A program made the translations under genes and the position numbers. From the NCBI RefSeq assembly GCF_900240295.1, contig NZ_OEQB01000007.1, positions 51,137 through 115,136 of the forward strand: 64,000 bases of DNA, read 5' to 3'. This DNA comes from Megasphaera vaginalis (ex Bordigoni et al. 2020) (lineage in GTDB: Bacteria; Bacillota; Negativicutes; Veillonellales; Megasphaeraceae). Under the pieces are notes generated by a model. It worked only from the letters and a program-made list of their open reading frames with translations. It was not told the DNA's origin and made no database searches. Positions within the stretch are counted from its first letter, which is position 1, and each line of letters begins with the position of its first letter. This document shows positions 36,177 to 46,494 of the stretch, one piece after another.

Positions 36177-37271
36177 TTACCCTTTCCGATGTAGGGCTTG
36201 TACGGCTAAATCGGCATTTTGCAAAGACCGGCGCCGCAAAGCGTCCAACTTTTCCTTCACTTCGCGGCGTTGCGCGCCTGCCGCCAACTTCGCCGCAGCA
36301 TCGGCGACAATCGCCTCGGCCCGTATCGTGTCAACGGTACCGCAGATTTTCTCGCCGATCAGATTGATGAAACTGTCAATCTTCGGATCATAAGAAATGG
36401 CCGTAACCGGTACTCCCATCAGGGAAGCAAAAACCAGCGCGTGCAGCCGGTTGGCGATGACGACATCCATCGCCCCCAAGAGAGACATCAGCTCAGCAGC
36501 CGAATAGGCGGACTCAAGGCTGACAGCCGGACATTCCATATAGGACATAATTTCTTTTGCCGTTGCGCTGTCGGCAGGATACTGCATCGGGATAAATACG
36601 ATTTGTCCTTCGTAAAGACGGTACAGCGCGTCGGCGCTTTCGGCAAGGGCCTTTTTATACGTCGTCAGTCCCTGCCAGTCCCGCACGGCGATACCGATTT
36701 TTTTACGTCTGTCCTTTAAATTGCGGGATTGTAAAATGGCAGCGCCGATTTCCCTGTCTGCAGGCCGCATGGACAGCACGGCGTCGGCAGTCACGTAAAT
36801 CGGCGGCGCCGTGACGCCCATTACTTCCAGTTCAGTCTGCGAATCGGCATCGCGGACGCCGATCATCTGCACCTTCTGCAAAACCGAACGAACCGCCTTT
36901 CTGGCCCGTGGTCTGGTGACGGGACCGATACCCTGGGCATAAAGCATGACCGGTTTGCCGAAAAACTCAGCCAGCCTGATAATGAACAAATAGTAGTAAA
37001 TGCTTCTGGCGCTGGTCACATCCTGCAGCAGGCTGCCGCCGCCGCTGATCAGTATCTGGCAGGAACGGACGGCCGCAACGATACCTGGCAGATTGAACCG
37101 ATGCACCGTCCGAACCTGATGATTGGCGCCGGTCATGGCGGGATTTCCGCTAATGACGGTAATTTCGGCATCAGAAATATATTCGCGAAGAGAGGTGACC
37201 AACGCAGACAGCATCGCCTCGTCACCGGCATTGGCAAAACCGTAATACCCGGAAATGACGATCTTAGTCAC
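36177..37271 (-). CDS. csaB: Polysaccharide pyruvyl transferase CsaB
   Basis: 364 residues of the pyruvyltransferase family. Conserved regions are ISGYYGFANAGDEAMLSALV at the start, LISGGGSLLQDVTSARSIYYY (about 93) and VIANRLHALVFASLMGVPVTAISYDPKIDSFI (about 276). In Firmicutes CsaB adds pyruvate to a wall polysaccharide recognised by SLH domains. In Negativicutes SLH-bearing OmpM proteins tether the outer membrane to the wall, so this enzyme may act on that link; this is inference. It overlaps the DUF5693 gene by eight bases. Confidence 0.93.
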   Translation of the reverse strand: MTKIVISGYYGFANAGDEAMLSALVTSLREYISDAEITVISGNPAMTGANHQVRTVHRFNLPGIVAAVRSCQILISGGGSLLQDVTSARSIYYYLFIIRLAEFFGKPVMLYAQGIGPVTRPRARKAVRSVLQKVQMIGVRDADSQTELEVMGVTAPPIYVTADAVLSMRPADREIGAAILQSRNLKDRRKKIGIAVRDWQGLTTYKKALAESADALYRLYEGQIVFIPMQYPADSATAKEIMSYMECPAVSLESAYSAAELMSLLGAMDVVIANRLHALVFASLMGVPVTAISYDPKIDSFINLIGEKICGTVDTIRAEAIVADAAAKLAAGAQRREVKEKLDALRRRSLQNADLAVQALHRKG

Positions 37272-39321
37272 CCTTGGACAACTCCTTTCTCAACCATGTC
37301 GTACTATATTGCAATATGGCAACGGCAACAATCAAGAGTATGCCGAGGATCATGCCCGTCACCCACCCGTTTACGCCTCTGATAAAGGACATCAAAAATG
37401 GCGTCCGTATATGCGCAAAGGTTTCCACCATGGAACCGACGCCGATGACGGAAGCCAGAACCAGGAAGAAATGAAGCAACTGCGGCCATTTGCGATAAAT
37501 CGCCGCGACGAGCAGGAAAAACGCCGGATGTCCGATGAGAAATTCCTTTTCCCGCGGTCGCGCGTACATGACATTTTCCAAAAAGCGGCGCATAACCACT
37601 TCGGCGCCGGGAACGGGAACGCCTGCCGTATGACCGCTGCGGCCGATAAAAATGTAAGCGGCGGCACCGAAAAAAGCGAGCAAAAGCAAGGTGCTCATCC
37701 GAATCGGCACGGCCAGGAAATCTTTCGCAAAGGAAATAAAGTCCTGCGGCGACGCCAACGTATGCCCCATGAGCGGGAAACGGCGTAAATATCCCCAGGC
37801 AGCCAACACGATAGGCAGCAGGAAGGTCAGCTTGACGCCGCGATAAAAATCGAATTCCAGGAAAAAGCGTATATTACCGAGCATAGCGGCAATAAAGAAA
37901 CCGCCGATCATGGCGACGGCGACTGCCGCCGTCAGACCGAGAACGCCGTCACGAATGACCTTGGCATACGAAGCCTGACGCACCAGTTTCTTGCGGCTGA
38001 ACCAATCGAGAAGCAGCAAGATAGCGGCAGTCGGCGCCGTTACGGCACAGCCGATGGCCATTATTTGCAGAAAGAGCGCGCCCTTGGCAAGAAAGGCGCC
38101 GCCGCAACCGGCAAGACAGGCCAACGCCGTGAGAAGATAATTTTTTCTGTCCGCGAGCGGCACAAGGAGATTAAAGGTAAAGAGAAAACCGCAGGCCGCA
38201 GCTGCCGCAGTCAGCGCCAACAGTACCCGTTCGGGATAATAGATGGGCAGGACGGACGCTTTACCGAGAGAATAACCGCGTTCTCCCAACTTGTCCGATA
38301 CCTGTTTGATATAATCCAGGTTCGTCTGCGTCAAATTCATGCCGTGCAGCGGTTTTTTGTAAAGGGGATAGAGATTTACGCGCACGTTTCGTTCAAGATC
38401 ACTGATATAATAACGCATAGCCGCCTCTTCGGGCGACACCTTTTCCAGTTCTTCCTTACTCATGGCGTAGACGCGGGCCGTACGGTATCCCAGAAGTTCC
38501 GCCAACTCGTACATGCCGTCCTGCGTATTGTACTGAAGTTGCGTGACCGATTCGATCATGTAAAAGGGATAATTCCCCTGCTTCATCTGCGCCGCCGTAG
38601 ATTCCAACATATCTTCGCGTTTTTCTTCCTGCGCCGTATATCCCATGACCTCTTTGCCGACGAACATGATACCCGAAATGTCGGGTATCGTACGGGCGCG
38701 ATCGAAGAAGGCCTGCACCTGACCGGCTGCGGCGTTGCTGTAATTAGTCGGCCGCAGGACAACATGGAATCCGGCTGCGGCAATTGCTTTCGCATCGGCC
38801 GAAAGAATACCGAGATTCATTTCGCCCAAAGCGGGCATGACGCCGCGCAGACCGGCAATTCGATATTGATCATTGGCAAGCACCTGCACCTTGTCGCCGC
38901 CGAGACGCAACGCAAGATCCTGCACAAGTTCATCAAAATACAAATCCCGTTCATTGAGAGGCTTGCCGATCAGATAGTAGTCATACTGCAAATCGCCGAT
39001 CCCGAACTGAGGATAATACAATTGGCACCCGAGACGGGTAATCAACGAAACCTCGCCGCGCTGCGTCAGCTTATTCAACGTCGCATCGTAAATCGCAAAA
39101 CTCGTGATCCCCGCGTCCCGGCACAAGGCCAGTGTCTGTTCCAGATCATAGCCGTCGCTTTTTCCCATTGACACGACGGCATCATAATCCATGACCTGTT
39201 CGATCGTCATGTTTTCTTCTTCCACCTGATAGCGGGAAAAACACAGCCAAAGAGAGAGTAAAAAACCGACCGCTATGATTGCCGTAAGAACCAGGAGACT
39301 TCGTTTGTTGTTGATTGCCAT
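37264..39321 (-). CDS. DUF5693 family membrane protein
   Basis: 685 residues. One N-terminal helix (about 8-27) is followed by an extracytoplasmic domain of roughly 320 residues (includes GYDLEQTLALCRDAGITSFAIYDATLNKLTQRGEV), then at least eight helices to the C-terminus. It matches the DUF5693 family, commonly found beside csaB; the function is unknown. A role in making or moving the CsaB-modified polymer is inferred from the overlapping genes. The start could be 39339; I prefer 39321 because AAGGTGA precedes it. Confidence 0.85.
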   Translation of the reverse strand: MAINNKRSLLVLTAIIAVGFLLSLWLCFSRYQVEEENMTIEQVMDYDAVVSMGKSDGYDLEQTLALCRDAGITSFAIYDATLNKLTQRGEVSLITRLGCQLYYPQFGIGDLQYDYYLIGKPLNERDLYFDELVQDLALRLGGDKVQVLANDQYRIAGLRGVMPALGEMNLGILSADAKAIAAAGFHVVLRPTNYSNAAAGQVQAFFDRARTIPDISGIMFVGKEVMGYTAQEEKREDMLESTAAQMKQGNYPFYMIESVTQLQYNTQDGMYELAELLGYRTARVYAMSKEELEKVSPEEAAMRYYISDLERNVRVNLYPLYKKPLHGMNLTQTNLDYIKQVSDKLGERGYSLGKASVLPIYYPERVLLALTAAAAACGFLFTFNLLVPLADRKNYLLTALACLAGCGGAFLAKGALFLQIMAIGCAVTAPTAAILLLLDWFSRKKLVRQASYAKVIRDGVLGLTAAVAVAMIGGFFIAAMLGNIRFFLEFDFYRGVKLTFLLPIVLAAWGYLRRFPLMGHTLASPQDFISFAKDFLAVPIRMSTLLLLAFFGAAAYIFIGRSGHTAGVPVPGAEVVMRRFLENVMYARPREKEFLIGHPAFFLLVAAIYRKWPQLLHFFLVLASVIGVGSMVETFAHIRTPFLMSFIRGVNGWVTGMILGILLIVAVAILQYSTTWLRKELSKGD

Positions 39322-39342
39322 TATCTTCACCTTATTCATATC

Positions 39343-40026
39343 TTACTTGATACTGCCGTAGATCCGCAGCAGTCCATCTTCCATGACAACGCGGTCCGCT
39401 TTGATTCCCAACGGAAAATCGCTAAAATTATATACTTCTATTTTTTTCATACTGTCGTTTTGATACGCCATTCCCATTGCGCTGATCCGAACATCGCGCG
39501 GAACAAAACAGAGACTGTCGCCGACAACAGCAAATTGACCGGCCATATCAGCAGAGGCTGTCAACAAGCCTCCGAGCTTGATTTTGCCGGTCACATGCAC
39601 ACCGTCGTCTGCAAAATCAACAGAAACGTCGGAAAGATTTTCGACCCTTTCCGTCAGAAAACGGCGTAAATCGTCACTGCCGACTGACGCCGAAACCGTT
39701 CCCGATCCGGCTTGAAGCAAGCGGAACCGCCCGTCCAAAAGCGACCGTATCGGACTGAAACGAACATCGCGAAGATCGCAGTCGAACGAACGGAACGAAA
39801 GCCTGCCGTCTGCAAAGGAATCGCTGTGAATCGTGACAGCGTCAAGATCACCGAAAAGCACCTTGATGCCGGGGTCGGCCTTGACGCGGACGGCACCCGG
39901 TTCAAGATTCAGGCGCTGTCCCAACGAATAATATATTCCCCGTTCCGCCATTTGCGGACCGCCATATTCGGCGGCGGCGCCGATACCAGCCAATAAGAGA
40001 AGAAAAACAATTATTTTTTTGATCAT
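39343..40026 (-). CDS. DUF2993 (LmeA-like) secreted lipid-binding-type protein
   Basis: 227 residues: an N-terminal helix or signal (IIVFLLLLAGIGAAAEYGG) precedes a beta-rich DUF2993 domain (VDFADDGVHVTGKIKLGGLLTASADMAGQFAVVGDSLCFVPRDVRISAMGM). In actinobacteria a DUF2993 protein (LmeA) acts in lipomannan elongation; in diderm Firmicutes the role is unknown. It sits between prfB (four-base overlap) and DUF5693, and so may be coexpressed with envelope genes. Confidence 0.83.
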   Translation of the reverse strand: MIKKIIVFLLLLAGIGAAAEYGGPQMAERGIYYSLGQRLNLEPGAVRVKADPGIKVLFGDLDAVTIHSDSFADGRLSFRSFDCDLRDVRFSPIRSLLDGRFRLLQAGSGTVSASVGSDDLRRFLTERVENLSDVSVDFADDGVHVTGKIKLGGLLTASADMAGQFAVVGDSLCFVPRDVRISAMGMAYQNDSMKKIEVYNFSDFPLGIKADRVVMEDGLLRIYGSIK

Positions 40027-41133
40027 ATTTCCTGTCGATTTAACTTTCTGTCTTTTTCCTGATGCAGGAAGCCTTCCATAAAGGCTTCCAAATCACCGTC
40101 CATAACGGCCTGAACATTTCCTGTTTCCACATTGGTCCGATGATCCTTAACCAGATTGTAAGGATGAAAAACGTAGGAGCGAATCTGACTGCCCCACTCA
40201 ATCGCCTGGTGAGCGCCGCCGATCTCGGCTTTCAGCTGAGCCTGCTTTTCCTGTTCCAGCTCAAATAACCTGGCCCGCAAATACTTCATGCACATTTCCC
40301 GGTTCTGTACCTGTGACCGTTCGTTTTGACATTGGACGACAATCCCTGTCGGCAAATGCGTCATGCGCACGGCGGAACTCGTCTTGTTGACGTGCTGTCC
40401 GCCGGCGCCGGAAGCGCGGAAATAATCGACGCGGACGTCATCCATATTGATCTCGACTTCCACATCGTCAGGCAGCTCGGGCATGACGTCGACGGCGGTA
40501 AAGGATGTGTGTCTTCTGGCTGCGGCGTCGAAGGGAGAAATGCGCACCAAACGATGCACGCCTTTTTCCGACTTCAAATACCCGTACGCATATTCGCCTT
40601 CCACTGTGAACGCGGCGCTCTTGACGCCGGCTTCATCGCCTGGCTGCATGTCGATAATCGTCAGATGGTAACCGTTTTGTTCGGCCCAGCGCGTATACAT
40701 GCGCACCAACATCTGCGTCCAATCCTGCGCCTCCGTACCGCCGGCGCCGGCGTGAAAAGTCACGATGGCGTTACAGCGATCGTATTCATCGGACAGAAGA
40801 AGTAAAACTTCCCGCTTTTCAATTTCTTTCAAAACGCCGTCATACTGGGTTTCAATGTCGCCGGCCAAGGACGTATCGCCGTCTTCCATCGCCATTTCCA
40901 GATAATCGCTCAAATCGACGGCTTTCTGTACCAGCGCTTCATGGCCTTCCACTTCCGTTTTTAACGCCGTCGCTTCCTGCGAGATCGACCTCGCTTTATC
41001 GGGATCGTCCCAAAAAGACGGATCGCTCATCAGCATATCATATTCCATAATGCGTTCTTTTTTGCGAGCGAGGTTAAAGTGAATCCCCGATTTCCTGTAT
41101 GCGTTGTTGTAAGTCTTCTATCGGTTTTTTCAT
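40023..41133 (-). CDS. prfB: Peptide chain release factor 2, with programmed +1 frameshift
   Basis: The gene is read as two joined segments: ATG 41133 to 41077 (19 codons, ending IGDSL), then a +1 shift at CTT-TAA-C and continuation 41075 to 40023 (NLARKKERIMEYDMLMSDPSFWDD...). The joined product is 369 residues, the normal RF2 length. The GGQ motif is in SGAGGQHVNKTSSAVRMTH, and MPELPDDVEVEINMDDVRVDYFRASG precedes it. RF2 releases peptides at UGA and UAA. The in-frame stop here is UAA, unlike the usual UGA. It overlaps DUF2993 by four bases and lies about 80 bases after secA. Confidence 0.93.
41073..41088 (-). promoter_or_regulatory. prfB recoding site with UAA stop
   Basis: On the minus strand: GGGG (41088-41085) as an internal Shine-Dalgarno-like element, five bases, then CTT (41079-41077), TAA (41076-41074) and C. 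A +1 slip on CTT restores the RF2 frame (CTT AAC). The classical site is a purine run three bases before CUU UGA C, so both the stop codon and the spacing differ. Confidence 0.85.
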
Positions 41134-41210
41134 TTCTTCCAATAACACAAGATCACCATCTTTCGTTTTACCAATAAGTTAATAAATTATGCGTTTTTTC
41201 TCCTGCCAAA

Positions 41211-43670
41211 CTAGTCCTGCGGTCTTTCGCTTTCAGCGGCCAGCGCCGGATTTTCCGGCACGTCCCGATGAACTTCCTTAGCTCCCTGCAAATGGTCTTC
41301 TGCCTGCGGAATCGGCCGGTTGAAAGTTACCTGCACGTGATAAAGGAAGGTAATAACCGTCCGCTTGATGGAATCGACCATTTCTTCAAACATTTCATAA
41401 GCTTCGAATTTATATTCGACCAAAGGATTTTTCTGGCCGTAAGCACGCAAGTTGATGCCTTCTTTTAAAGCATCCATGGCATCCAGATGTTCCATCCATT
41501 TGCTGTCGACGACACGCAGCATAATCGCCTTTTCCAATTCGCGCATCGTTTGCGCGCCGATTTCTTCTTCTCGGGAATCATACAGATCGACGGCGATCTT
41601 TTTCAGCTTATCCTGGACTTCTACGCGGCTGAGGTTTTCCAGTTCTTCGACCGTAACGGTTCCGCGAGGCACGAAATACTGCTCCATCTGCGCCAGAAGA
41701 CCGGCAAAATCCCATTCTTCGGGATACAGCTTCTCATTGGCATACCGCGCCAAGCCGTCCAAAATGATATCGTCAACCATCGTCAGGATCGTGTCCTTCA
41801 GCGATTCGGCGACCAATACTTCGCGACGCTGTCCGTAGAGAACTTCACGTTGCTGATTCATGACATCGTCATATTCGAGAACATATTTACGGATCTCAAA
41901 GTTGTGCGCTTCCACTTTTTTCTGCGCTTTTTCAATGGAGCGGGAAATCATGGCATGTTCGATCGGCTCATCTTCTTCCATGCCGAGCTTATCCATAAAT
42001 TTGGAGATGCTTTCGGAACCGAAGATCCGCATCAGATCATCTTCCAGGGAAAGATAGAATTTCGTGAGCCCCGGATCACCCTGACGGCCGGCGCGGCCGC
42101 GCAGCTGGTTGTCAATACGGCGGCTTTCATGCCGTTCCGTACCGATGATCATCAAGCCGCCCAGATCAGGCACGCCTGCGCCCAGCTTGATATCCGTGCC
42201 GCGGCCGGCCATATTCGTCGCGATGGTGACCGTATTCATCTGCCCGGCATTTTTGATGATTTCCGCTTCCTTCTCATGATACTTGGCATTCAGCACATTA
42301 TGTACGATATTTTCCTGTTTCAGCATGGTGCTTAAAATTTCCGACTGATTAATCGAAGTCGTACCGACCAAAATCGGCTGTCCCGTCGCGTGACAGCGGA
42401 CGATTTCGCGGACAACGGCACGGTACTTGGCGTTCTTCGTCTTATAAATGACATCGGGCAAATCCTTGCGGAGAGACGGCTTGTTCGTCGGAACGACATA
42501 GACGTCGAGCTTATAGATCTTGTTGAATTCTTCTTCTTCCGTTTTCGCCGTACCGGTCATGCCGGACAGTTTCCGATACATGCGGAAGTAGTTTTGGAAA
42601 GTGATCGTGGCCAACGTCTTGCTTTCGCCCTGAACTTTAACGTTTTCTTTCGCTTCAATCGACTGGTGCAGGCCGTCGCTGAAACGGCGGCCGAACATCA
42701 GTCGTCCCGTAAATTCATCGACAATGACGATTTCTCCGTTCTTGACGACGTAGTCCTTATCGCGGTGCATCATGAAATTGGCACGCAGCGCCTGGATGAC
42801 CAGGTGATTCAATTCCAGATGGTCATTATCGAACATGTTCGTTATGCCGAGCATTTTTTCTATTTTGACGACGCCTTCGTCTGTCGGCGCAATGGTTTTT
42901 TGCTTTTCGTCCATCGTGTAATCTTCCGGCGCCAGCCGCTTGACGATAGCCGCCAAGGTGCTGTACAGCTCCGTAGATTTTTCACCGGGACCCGAAATGA
43001 TCAGCGGCGTCCGCGCCTCATCGATAAGGATGCTGTCCACTTCATCGACGATACAGTAGTTTAGCGGCCGTTGAACCATCTGATCCTTGCTGATGACCAT
43101 ATTGTCACGCAAATAATCGAAGCCGAACTCATTATTCGTACCGTAGGTGATATCGGAATTATAGGCGCGGCGCCGCTGTTCGTAATCCAGATCATGGACG
43201 ATCAGGCCGACGGAAAGCCCGAGAAAACGGTAGATCTGTCCCATTTCCTCACTGTCGCGAGTAGCCAGATAGTCGTTGACCGTGACGACATGCACGCCCT
43301 TTCCGGACAAAGCGTTTAAATATACCGGAGCCGTCGCTACCAATGTCTTCCCTTCGCCGGTCCTCATTTCGGCGATATCGCCGCGGTGCAATACGATACC
43401 GCCCAGGAGCTGCACATCAAAATGACGCATGCCCAACACACGGCGCGACGCTTCACGGATAACGGCAAAGGCCTCCGGCAAAAGATCATCCAAGGTCTCG
43501 CCGTCGGCAAGACGCTTTTTGAATTCAAATGTCTTGGCTTGCAGCGACGCATCGCTGAGCGATGCCAGCGTCGGTTCCAACTCGTTGATCTGTTGCACAA
43601 TGGGGCGCATCTTTTTCAATTCATATTCGGTATTGTTCCCGAGCAATCGCTGTATAAATCTGTTGAACAC
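41211..43670 (-). CDS. secA: Preprotein translocase ATPase SecA
   Basis: 819 residues. Landmarks are the Walker A region [20 protein letters not shown], the DEAD-type [32 protein letters not shown] and [18 protein letters not shown]. It drives Sec-dependent protein export. The C-terminus ends after a linker without the Cys-rich SEC-C zinc motif, so SecB-type docking is not expected. The start is GTG 43670 with GGGAGG seven bases upstream; an upstream in-frame ATG would run through the promoter. It precedes prfB, a common bacterial order. Confidence 0.96.
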   Translation of the reverse strand: MFNRFIQRLLGNNTEYELKKMRPIVQQINELEPTLASLSDASLQAKTFEFKKRLADGETLDDLLPEAFAVIREASRRVLGMRHFDVQLLGGIVLHRGDIAEMRTGEGKTLVATAPVYLNALSGKGVHVVTVNDYLATRDSEEMGQIYRFLGLSVGLIVHDLDYEQRRRAYNSDITYGTNNEFGFDYLRDNMVISKDQMVQRPLNYCIVDEVDSILIDEARTPLIISGPGEKSTELYSTLAAIVKRLAPEDYTMDEKQKTIAPTDEGVVKIEKMLGITNMFDNDHLELNHLVIQALRANFMMHRDKDYVVKNGEIVIVDEFTGRLMFGRRFSDGLHQSIEAKENVKVQGESKTLATITFQNYFRMYRKLSGMTGTAKTEEEEFNKIYKLDVYVVPTNKPSLRKDLPDVIYKTKNAKYRAVVREIVRCHATGQPILVGTTSINQSEILSTMLKQENIVHNVLNAKYHEKEAEIIKNAGQMNTVTIATNMAGRGTDIKLGAGVPDLGGLMIIGTERHESRRIDNQLRGRAGRQGDPGLTKFYLSLEDDLMRIFGSESISKFMDKLGMEEDEPIEHAMISRSIEKAQKKVEAHNFEIRKYVLEYDDVMNQQREVLYGQRREVLVAESLKDTILTMVDDIILDGLARYANEKLYPEEWDFAGLLAQMEQYFVPRGTVTVEELENLSRVEVQDKLKKIAVDLYDSREEEIGAQTMRELEKAIMLRVVDSKWMEHLDAMDALKEGINLRAYGQKNPLVEYKFEAYEMFEEMVDSIKRTVITFLYHVQVTFNRPIPQAEDHLQGAKEVHRDVPENPALAAESERPQD

Positions 43671-43723
43671 GTGTAAAGACCTCCCGTAATTGTCTGTGAC
43701 CATATATTTTATATCAATTATAC

Positions 43724-43753
43724 AGTATACACCCTCAACAATATAAATTGCAA
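43724..43753 (-). promoter_or_regulatory. Promoter of secA-prfB
   Basis: Minus-strand TTGCAA (43753-43748), 18-base spacer, TATACT (43729-43724). A second TATAAT-like box follows six bases on. The 240-base region 43671-43911 holds this and the divergent helicase promoter, with no gene. Confidence 0.55.
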
Positions 43754-43876
43754 TATCTGACTGACAGGCATGGTTACGCCGCCTGCCGCGCCGCACACGG
43801 ACGAATCTCTTCCCGGAGCGGCAATCTGTCGCGGAATCGGCCGGACGAAACGGTGGTTTACTATACTGAGCTGTGG

Positions 43877-43906
43877 TATAATAAATAAGTTATATTATTG
43901 AGGAGG
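43877..43906 (+). promoter_or_regulatory. -10 box and strong ribosome site of the helicase gene
   Basis: TATAAT at 43877-43882 (with a weak TGGTTT 17 bases upstream) and GAGGAGG at 43900-43906, five bases before the ATG. Confidence 0.6.
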
Positions 43907-43911
43907 TATAC

Positions 43912-45474
43912 ATGTTAGAAAAATTCCAAGAATTACAAGTAAGTGACGTTATCATCCGCGCATTGAACGAAATGGGGTTTGAAGAACCGACGCCGATACA
44001 GGCCGGCTCCATTCCTACAGCGCTTTCCGGCAGGGATATGATCGGCCAGGCACAGACGGGTACCGGAAAAACGGCGGCTTATGGGATCCCCGTCCTGGAA
44101 AAGATACTCGCCGCGCCGGAGAGCACGGAACTGCAGGCAATCATCCTTTCTCCGACGCGTGAACTGGCCATGCAGGTAGCAGAAGAAATCAACCATCTGG
44201 CGCAATTTACATCGATCCAGGCGCTGCCTATCTACGGCGGCCAGGATATAGAACGGCAACTGCGCCGTCTGCGCAAGAATCCGCAGATCGTCGTCGCCAC
44301 GCCGGGCCGCCTGATCGACCACATGAAGCGCGGTACTATTCGGCTGAATGCGATCTCTTCCATTGTCCTTGATGAAGCCGACGAAATGCTCGATATGGGT
44401 TTTATCGATGACATTAACCTGATTATGTCCGCTACGCCGGAAACGCGGCAAACGCTCCTGTTCTCGGCCACGATGCCGAAGCCGATCCAGACGTTGGCCG
44501 AAACGTTCCTGCACAATCCGGAAATCGTCCGCATGAAGGCCAAAGAGGTAACGATCGATCTTATCAATCAATCGTATATTGAAGTTCCCGATCGCCAAAA
44601 ATTCGACATTCTCTGTCGCCTGCTCGACTTACAGGAACCGGATCTGGCCATCATCTTCGTCCGTACCAAACGCCGCGTCGATGAAGTATCGGAAGGGCTG
44701 AAAAAGCGCGGCTATTCCGCCGAAGGTATCCACGGCGACTTGACCCAGGCGAAACGGGACACCGTCATCCGCCAGTTCCGTGAAAAGACGATCGATATCC
44801 TCGTCGCCACGGACGTCGCCGCCCGCGGCTTGGATATCAGCGGCGTTACGCACGTGTTCAACTACGACCTGCCGCAGGATCCGGAAAGCTACGTCCACCG
44901 CGTCGGCCGAACAGGGCGCGCCGGCAACAGCGGCGAAGCGACGACCTTCGTCATTCCTCGCGAAATCGATCATCTCCGCGCCATTGAACGCCTGATCAAA
45001 CGCCGCATCGAACGCCGCAAAGCGCCTTCCTTCTCGGAAGCCCTCGAAGGCGCGCAGCAAGCCGCCATCCGCAGTCTGGCGGCAGCCGCGGAAGACGGCG
45101 CGGGCAATGCGTACAGAGCCACGGCGGAAGAACTGCTCTCTCATTACGATTCCGTCGCGCTGGTCGCGTCTGCCATCAAGTTGCTGACAAAGGAACCGGA
45201 TACGACGCCGGTAACCATTACGGAAGAGGCTCCGCTCCGCGTGCGCCGCGACAGAAAACAGGGCGGCGGCAAACGGAACCATACAGGGCGGCGCCCAGGC
45301 GCCGGCGAACACCGTGACGGCAAAGGAGAAAAACACGGTGCCGGCAAATTCGGCAAAGGCGAAGGAAAGAAAGAACGAACGACGCAGCACCGGTCGGAAC
45401 ACAAAGATAAAAAAGAGAAGAAGGAACGGAAAGAGCCGAACCGTTCCGTTTTTAAACCATATTTCAAGGTATAG
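43912..45474 (+). CDS. DEAD-box RNA helicase, CshA-like
   Basis: 520 residues with the complete helicase core: Q motif FEEPTPIQAGSIP, AQTGTGKT (about 44-51), PTRELAMQ, DEAD (about 153-156), SAT, and HRVGRTGRAG (about 327). A long, highly basic and low-complexity tail follows (Gly, Lys, Arg, Glu and His rich, from about 450), as in CshA/DeaD proteins that bind RNA non-specifically. It remodels RNA in decay, ribosome assembly or cold adaptation. It is a single plus-strand gene with its own promoter and terminator. Confidence 0.94.
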   Translation: MLEKFQELQVSDVIIRALNEMGFEEPTPIQAGSIPTALSGRDMIGQAQTGTGKTAAYGIPVLEKILAAPESTELQAIILSPTRELAMQVAEEINHLAQFTSIQALPIYGGQDIERQLRRLRKNPQIVVATPGRLIDHMKRGTIRLNAISSIVLDEADEMLDMGFIDDINLIMSATPETRQTLLFSATMPKPIQTLAETFLHNPEIVRMKAKEVTIDLINQSYIEVPDRQKFDILCRLLDLQEPDLAIIFVRTKRRVDEVSEGLKKRGYSAEGIHGDLTQAKRDTVIRQFREKTIDILVATDVAARGLDISGVTHVFNYDLPQDPESYVHRVGRTGRAGNSGEATTFVIPREIDHLRAIERLIKRRIERRKAPSFSEALEGAQQAAIRSLAAAAEDGAGNAYRATAEELLSHYDSVALVASAIKLLTKEPDTTPVTITEEAPLRVRRDRKQGGGKRNHTGRRPGAGEHRDGKGEKHGAGKFGKGEGKKERTTQHRSEHKDKKEKKERKEPNRSVFKPYFKV

Positions 45475-45511
45475 AAAAAAGGATTTCAGCCAACAGCTGA
45501 AATCCTTTTTT
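45475..45511. terminator. Bidirectional terminator between convergent genes
   Basis: A perfect 16-bp stem (45475-45490 with 45496-45511, core GGATTTCAGC/GCTGAAATCC), A-rich on the left and T-rich on the right. It serves the helicase and the P1 peptidase. Confidence 0.93.
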
Positions 45512-46483
45512 CTATCTGTCCATGTCGCACAGAGCCGGAATACCGTAAGCGCCGGCGACATCCCGAACGGCGCGACGGACAGCTTCTTCTACGGCGTAAG
45601 CCGCCAGGATTCCGACACTGTTGACCTCACCCGATACGCCGCCTGTGCTCAAGGCGTAGAGCGTATCGCCGTCTGCCATCGTGTTGACCGGTCTGACGGC
45701 GCGGACAATACCGTTACTGCCCAAAGCGGCGACTTTGTTCATCGCCGTTTTATCCAGAGCCGCATTCGTAACGACCGCGCCGATCGTCGTATTCGTCGTA
45801 CAGCCGCCGGGAACCGCCGCGGACCGCTCCAGATCGCCCAGCATACACTGCACCGTATCGGCAAATTCTCCTTCTTTCGTCAACATTCCGGCCAGAATCC
45901 GTCCATCTTCACCGTACACGTCGCCGAGAGCATTGACGACGACAAGGGCGCCGACTTTGACGTCGCCAGCTTGAAAAGCGGCAATTCCCAAACCGGCTTT
46001 CATCATCGTCGCCGCGCCGCCGTACTTGCCGACAGTGGCGCCAATGCCCACGCCGTGATTACCGCCTTGGGGCCGGTTCTCTTCACTGTGGACGCAGGCG
46101 GCGTACCCCATGGCGGCATCGGGGCGCACGGTACTGCTGCCGCAAACCAGATCAAAAATGGAAGACGCGACGACGAGAGGCACCTTGCAGACGGACGTCG
46201 CAAAGCCGATATCCCGTTCCTCCAGATACCGCATCACGCCGCCGGCGGCATCGAGACCGAACGCGCTGCCGCCGCAAAGCACGATGGCATGGATCACCTC
46301 TGCAGCCGCCACCGGCCGCAGCAATTCCGTTTCCCTGCTTGCCGGTCCGCCGCCGCGCACGTCAACCCCGCAAGGCCCGCCGGCCGGGCAGATAATAACC
46401 GTACAACCCGTGCCGGCATCGCGGTTTTCTCCGTGTCCAATGCGTACGCCTTCAATTTCATGAATGGCAATTTCCTTCAACAT
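45512..46483 (-). CDS. P1-family peptidase (DmpA/L-aminopeptidase-like)
   Basis: 323 residues of the self-processing Ntn-type P1 family. Features include GVRIGHGENRDAGTGCTVIICPAGGPCGVDVRGGGPASRETELL, LCGGSAFGLDAAGGVMRYLEE and the likely autocleavage/nucleophile region GGCTTNTTIGAVVTNAALDK (Thr/Ser after Gly-Cys, about 227). They cleave N-terminal residues from peptides or amides; the specificity is unknown. The start is ATG 46483, eight bases after AGGAG. It follows dcd after 11 bases. Confidence 0.9.
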   Translation of the reverse strand: MLKEIAIHEIEGVRIGHGENRDAGTGCTVIICPAGGPCGVDVRGGGPASRETELLRPVAAAEVIHAIVLCGGSAFGLDAAGGVMRYLEERDIGFATSVCKVPLVVASSIFDLVCGSSTVRPDAAMGYAACVHSEENRPQGGNHGVGIGATVGKYGGAATMMKAGLGIAAFQAGDVKVGALVVVNALGDVYGEDGRILAGMLTKEGEFADTVQCMLGDLERSAAVPGGCTTNTTIGAVVTNAALDKTAMNKVAALGSNGIVRAVRPVNTMADGDTLYALSTGGVSGEVNSVGILAAYAVEEAVRRAVRDVAGAYGIPALCDMDR

Positions 46484-46494
46484 AACCCCAACTC

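Noticed and set aside
41134..41210. Possible upstream extension of prfB (in-frame codons before ATG 41133)
   Set aside because: There is no ribosome site before the GTG or TTG codons, and the usual RF2 length is reached from ATG 41133.
43671..43796. Upstream start of SecA
   Set aside because: It would pass through the promoter. The GTG at 43670 has a good ribosome site and gives the standard SecA start.
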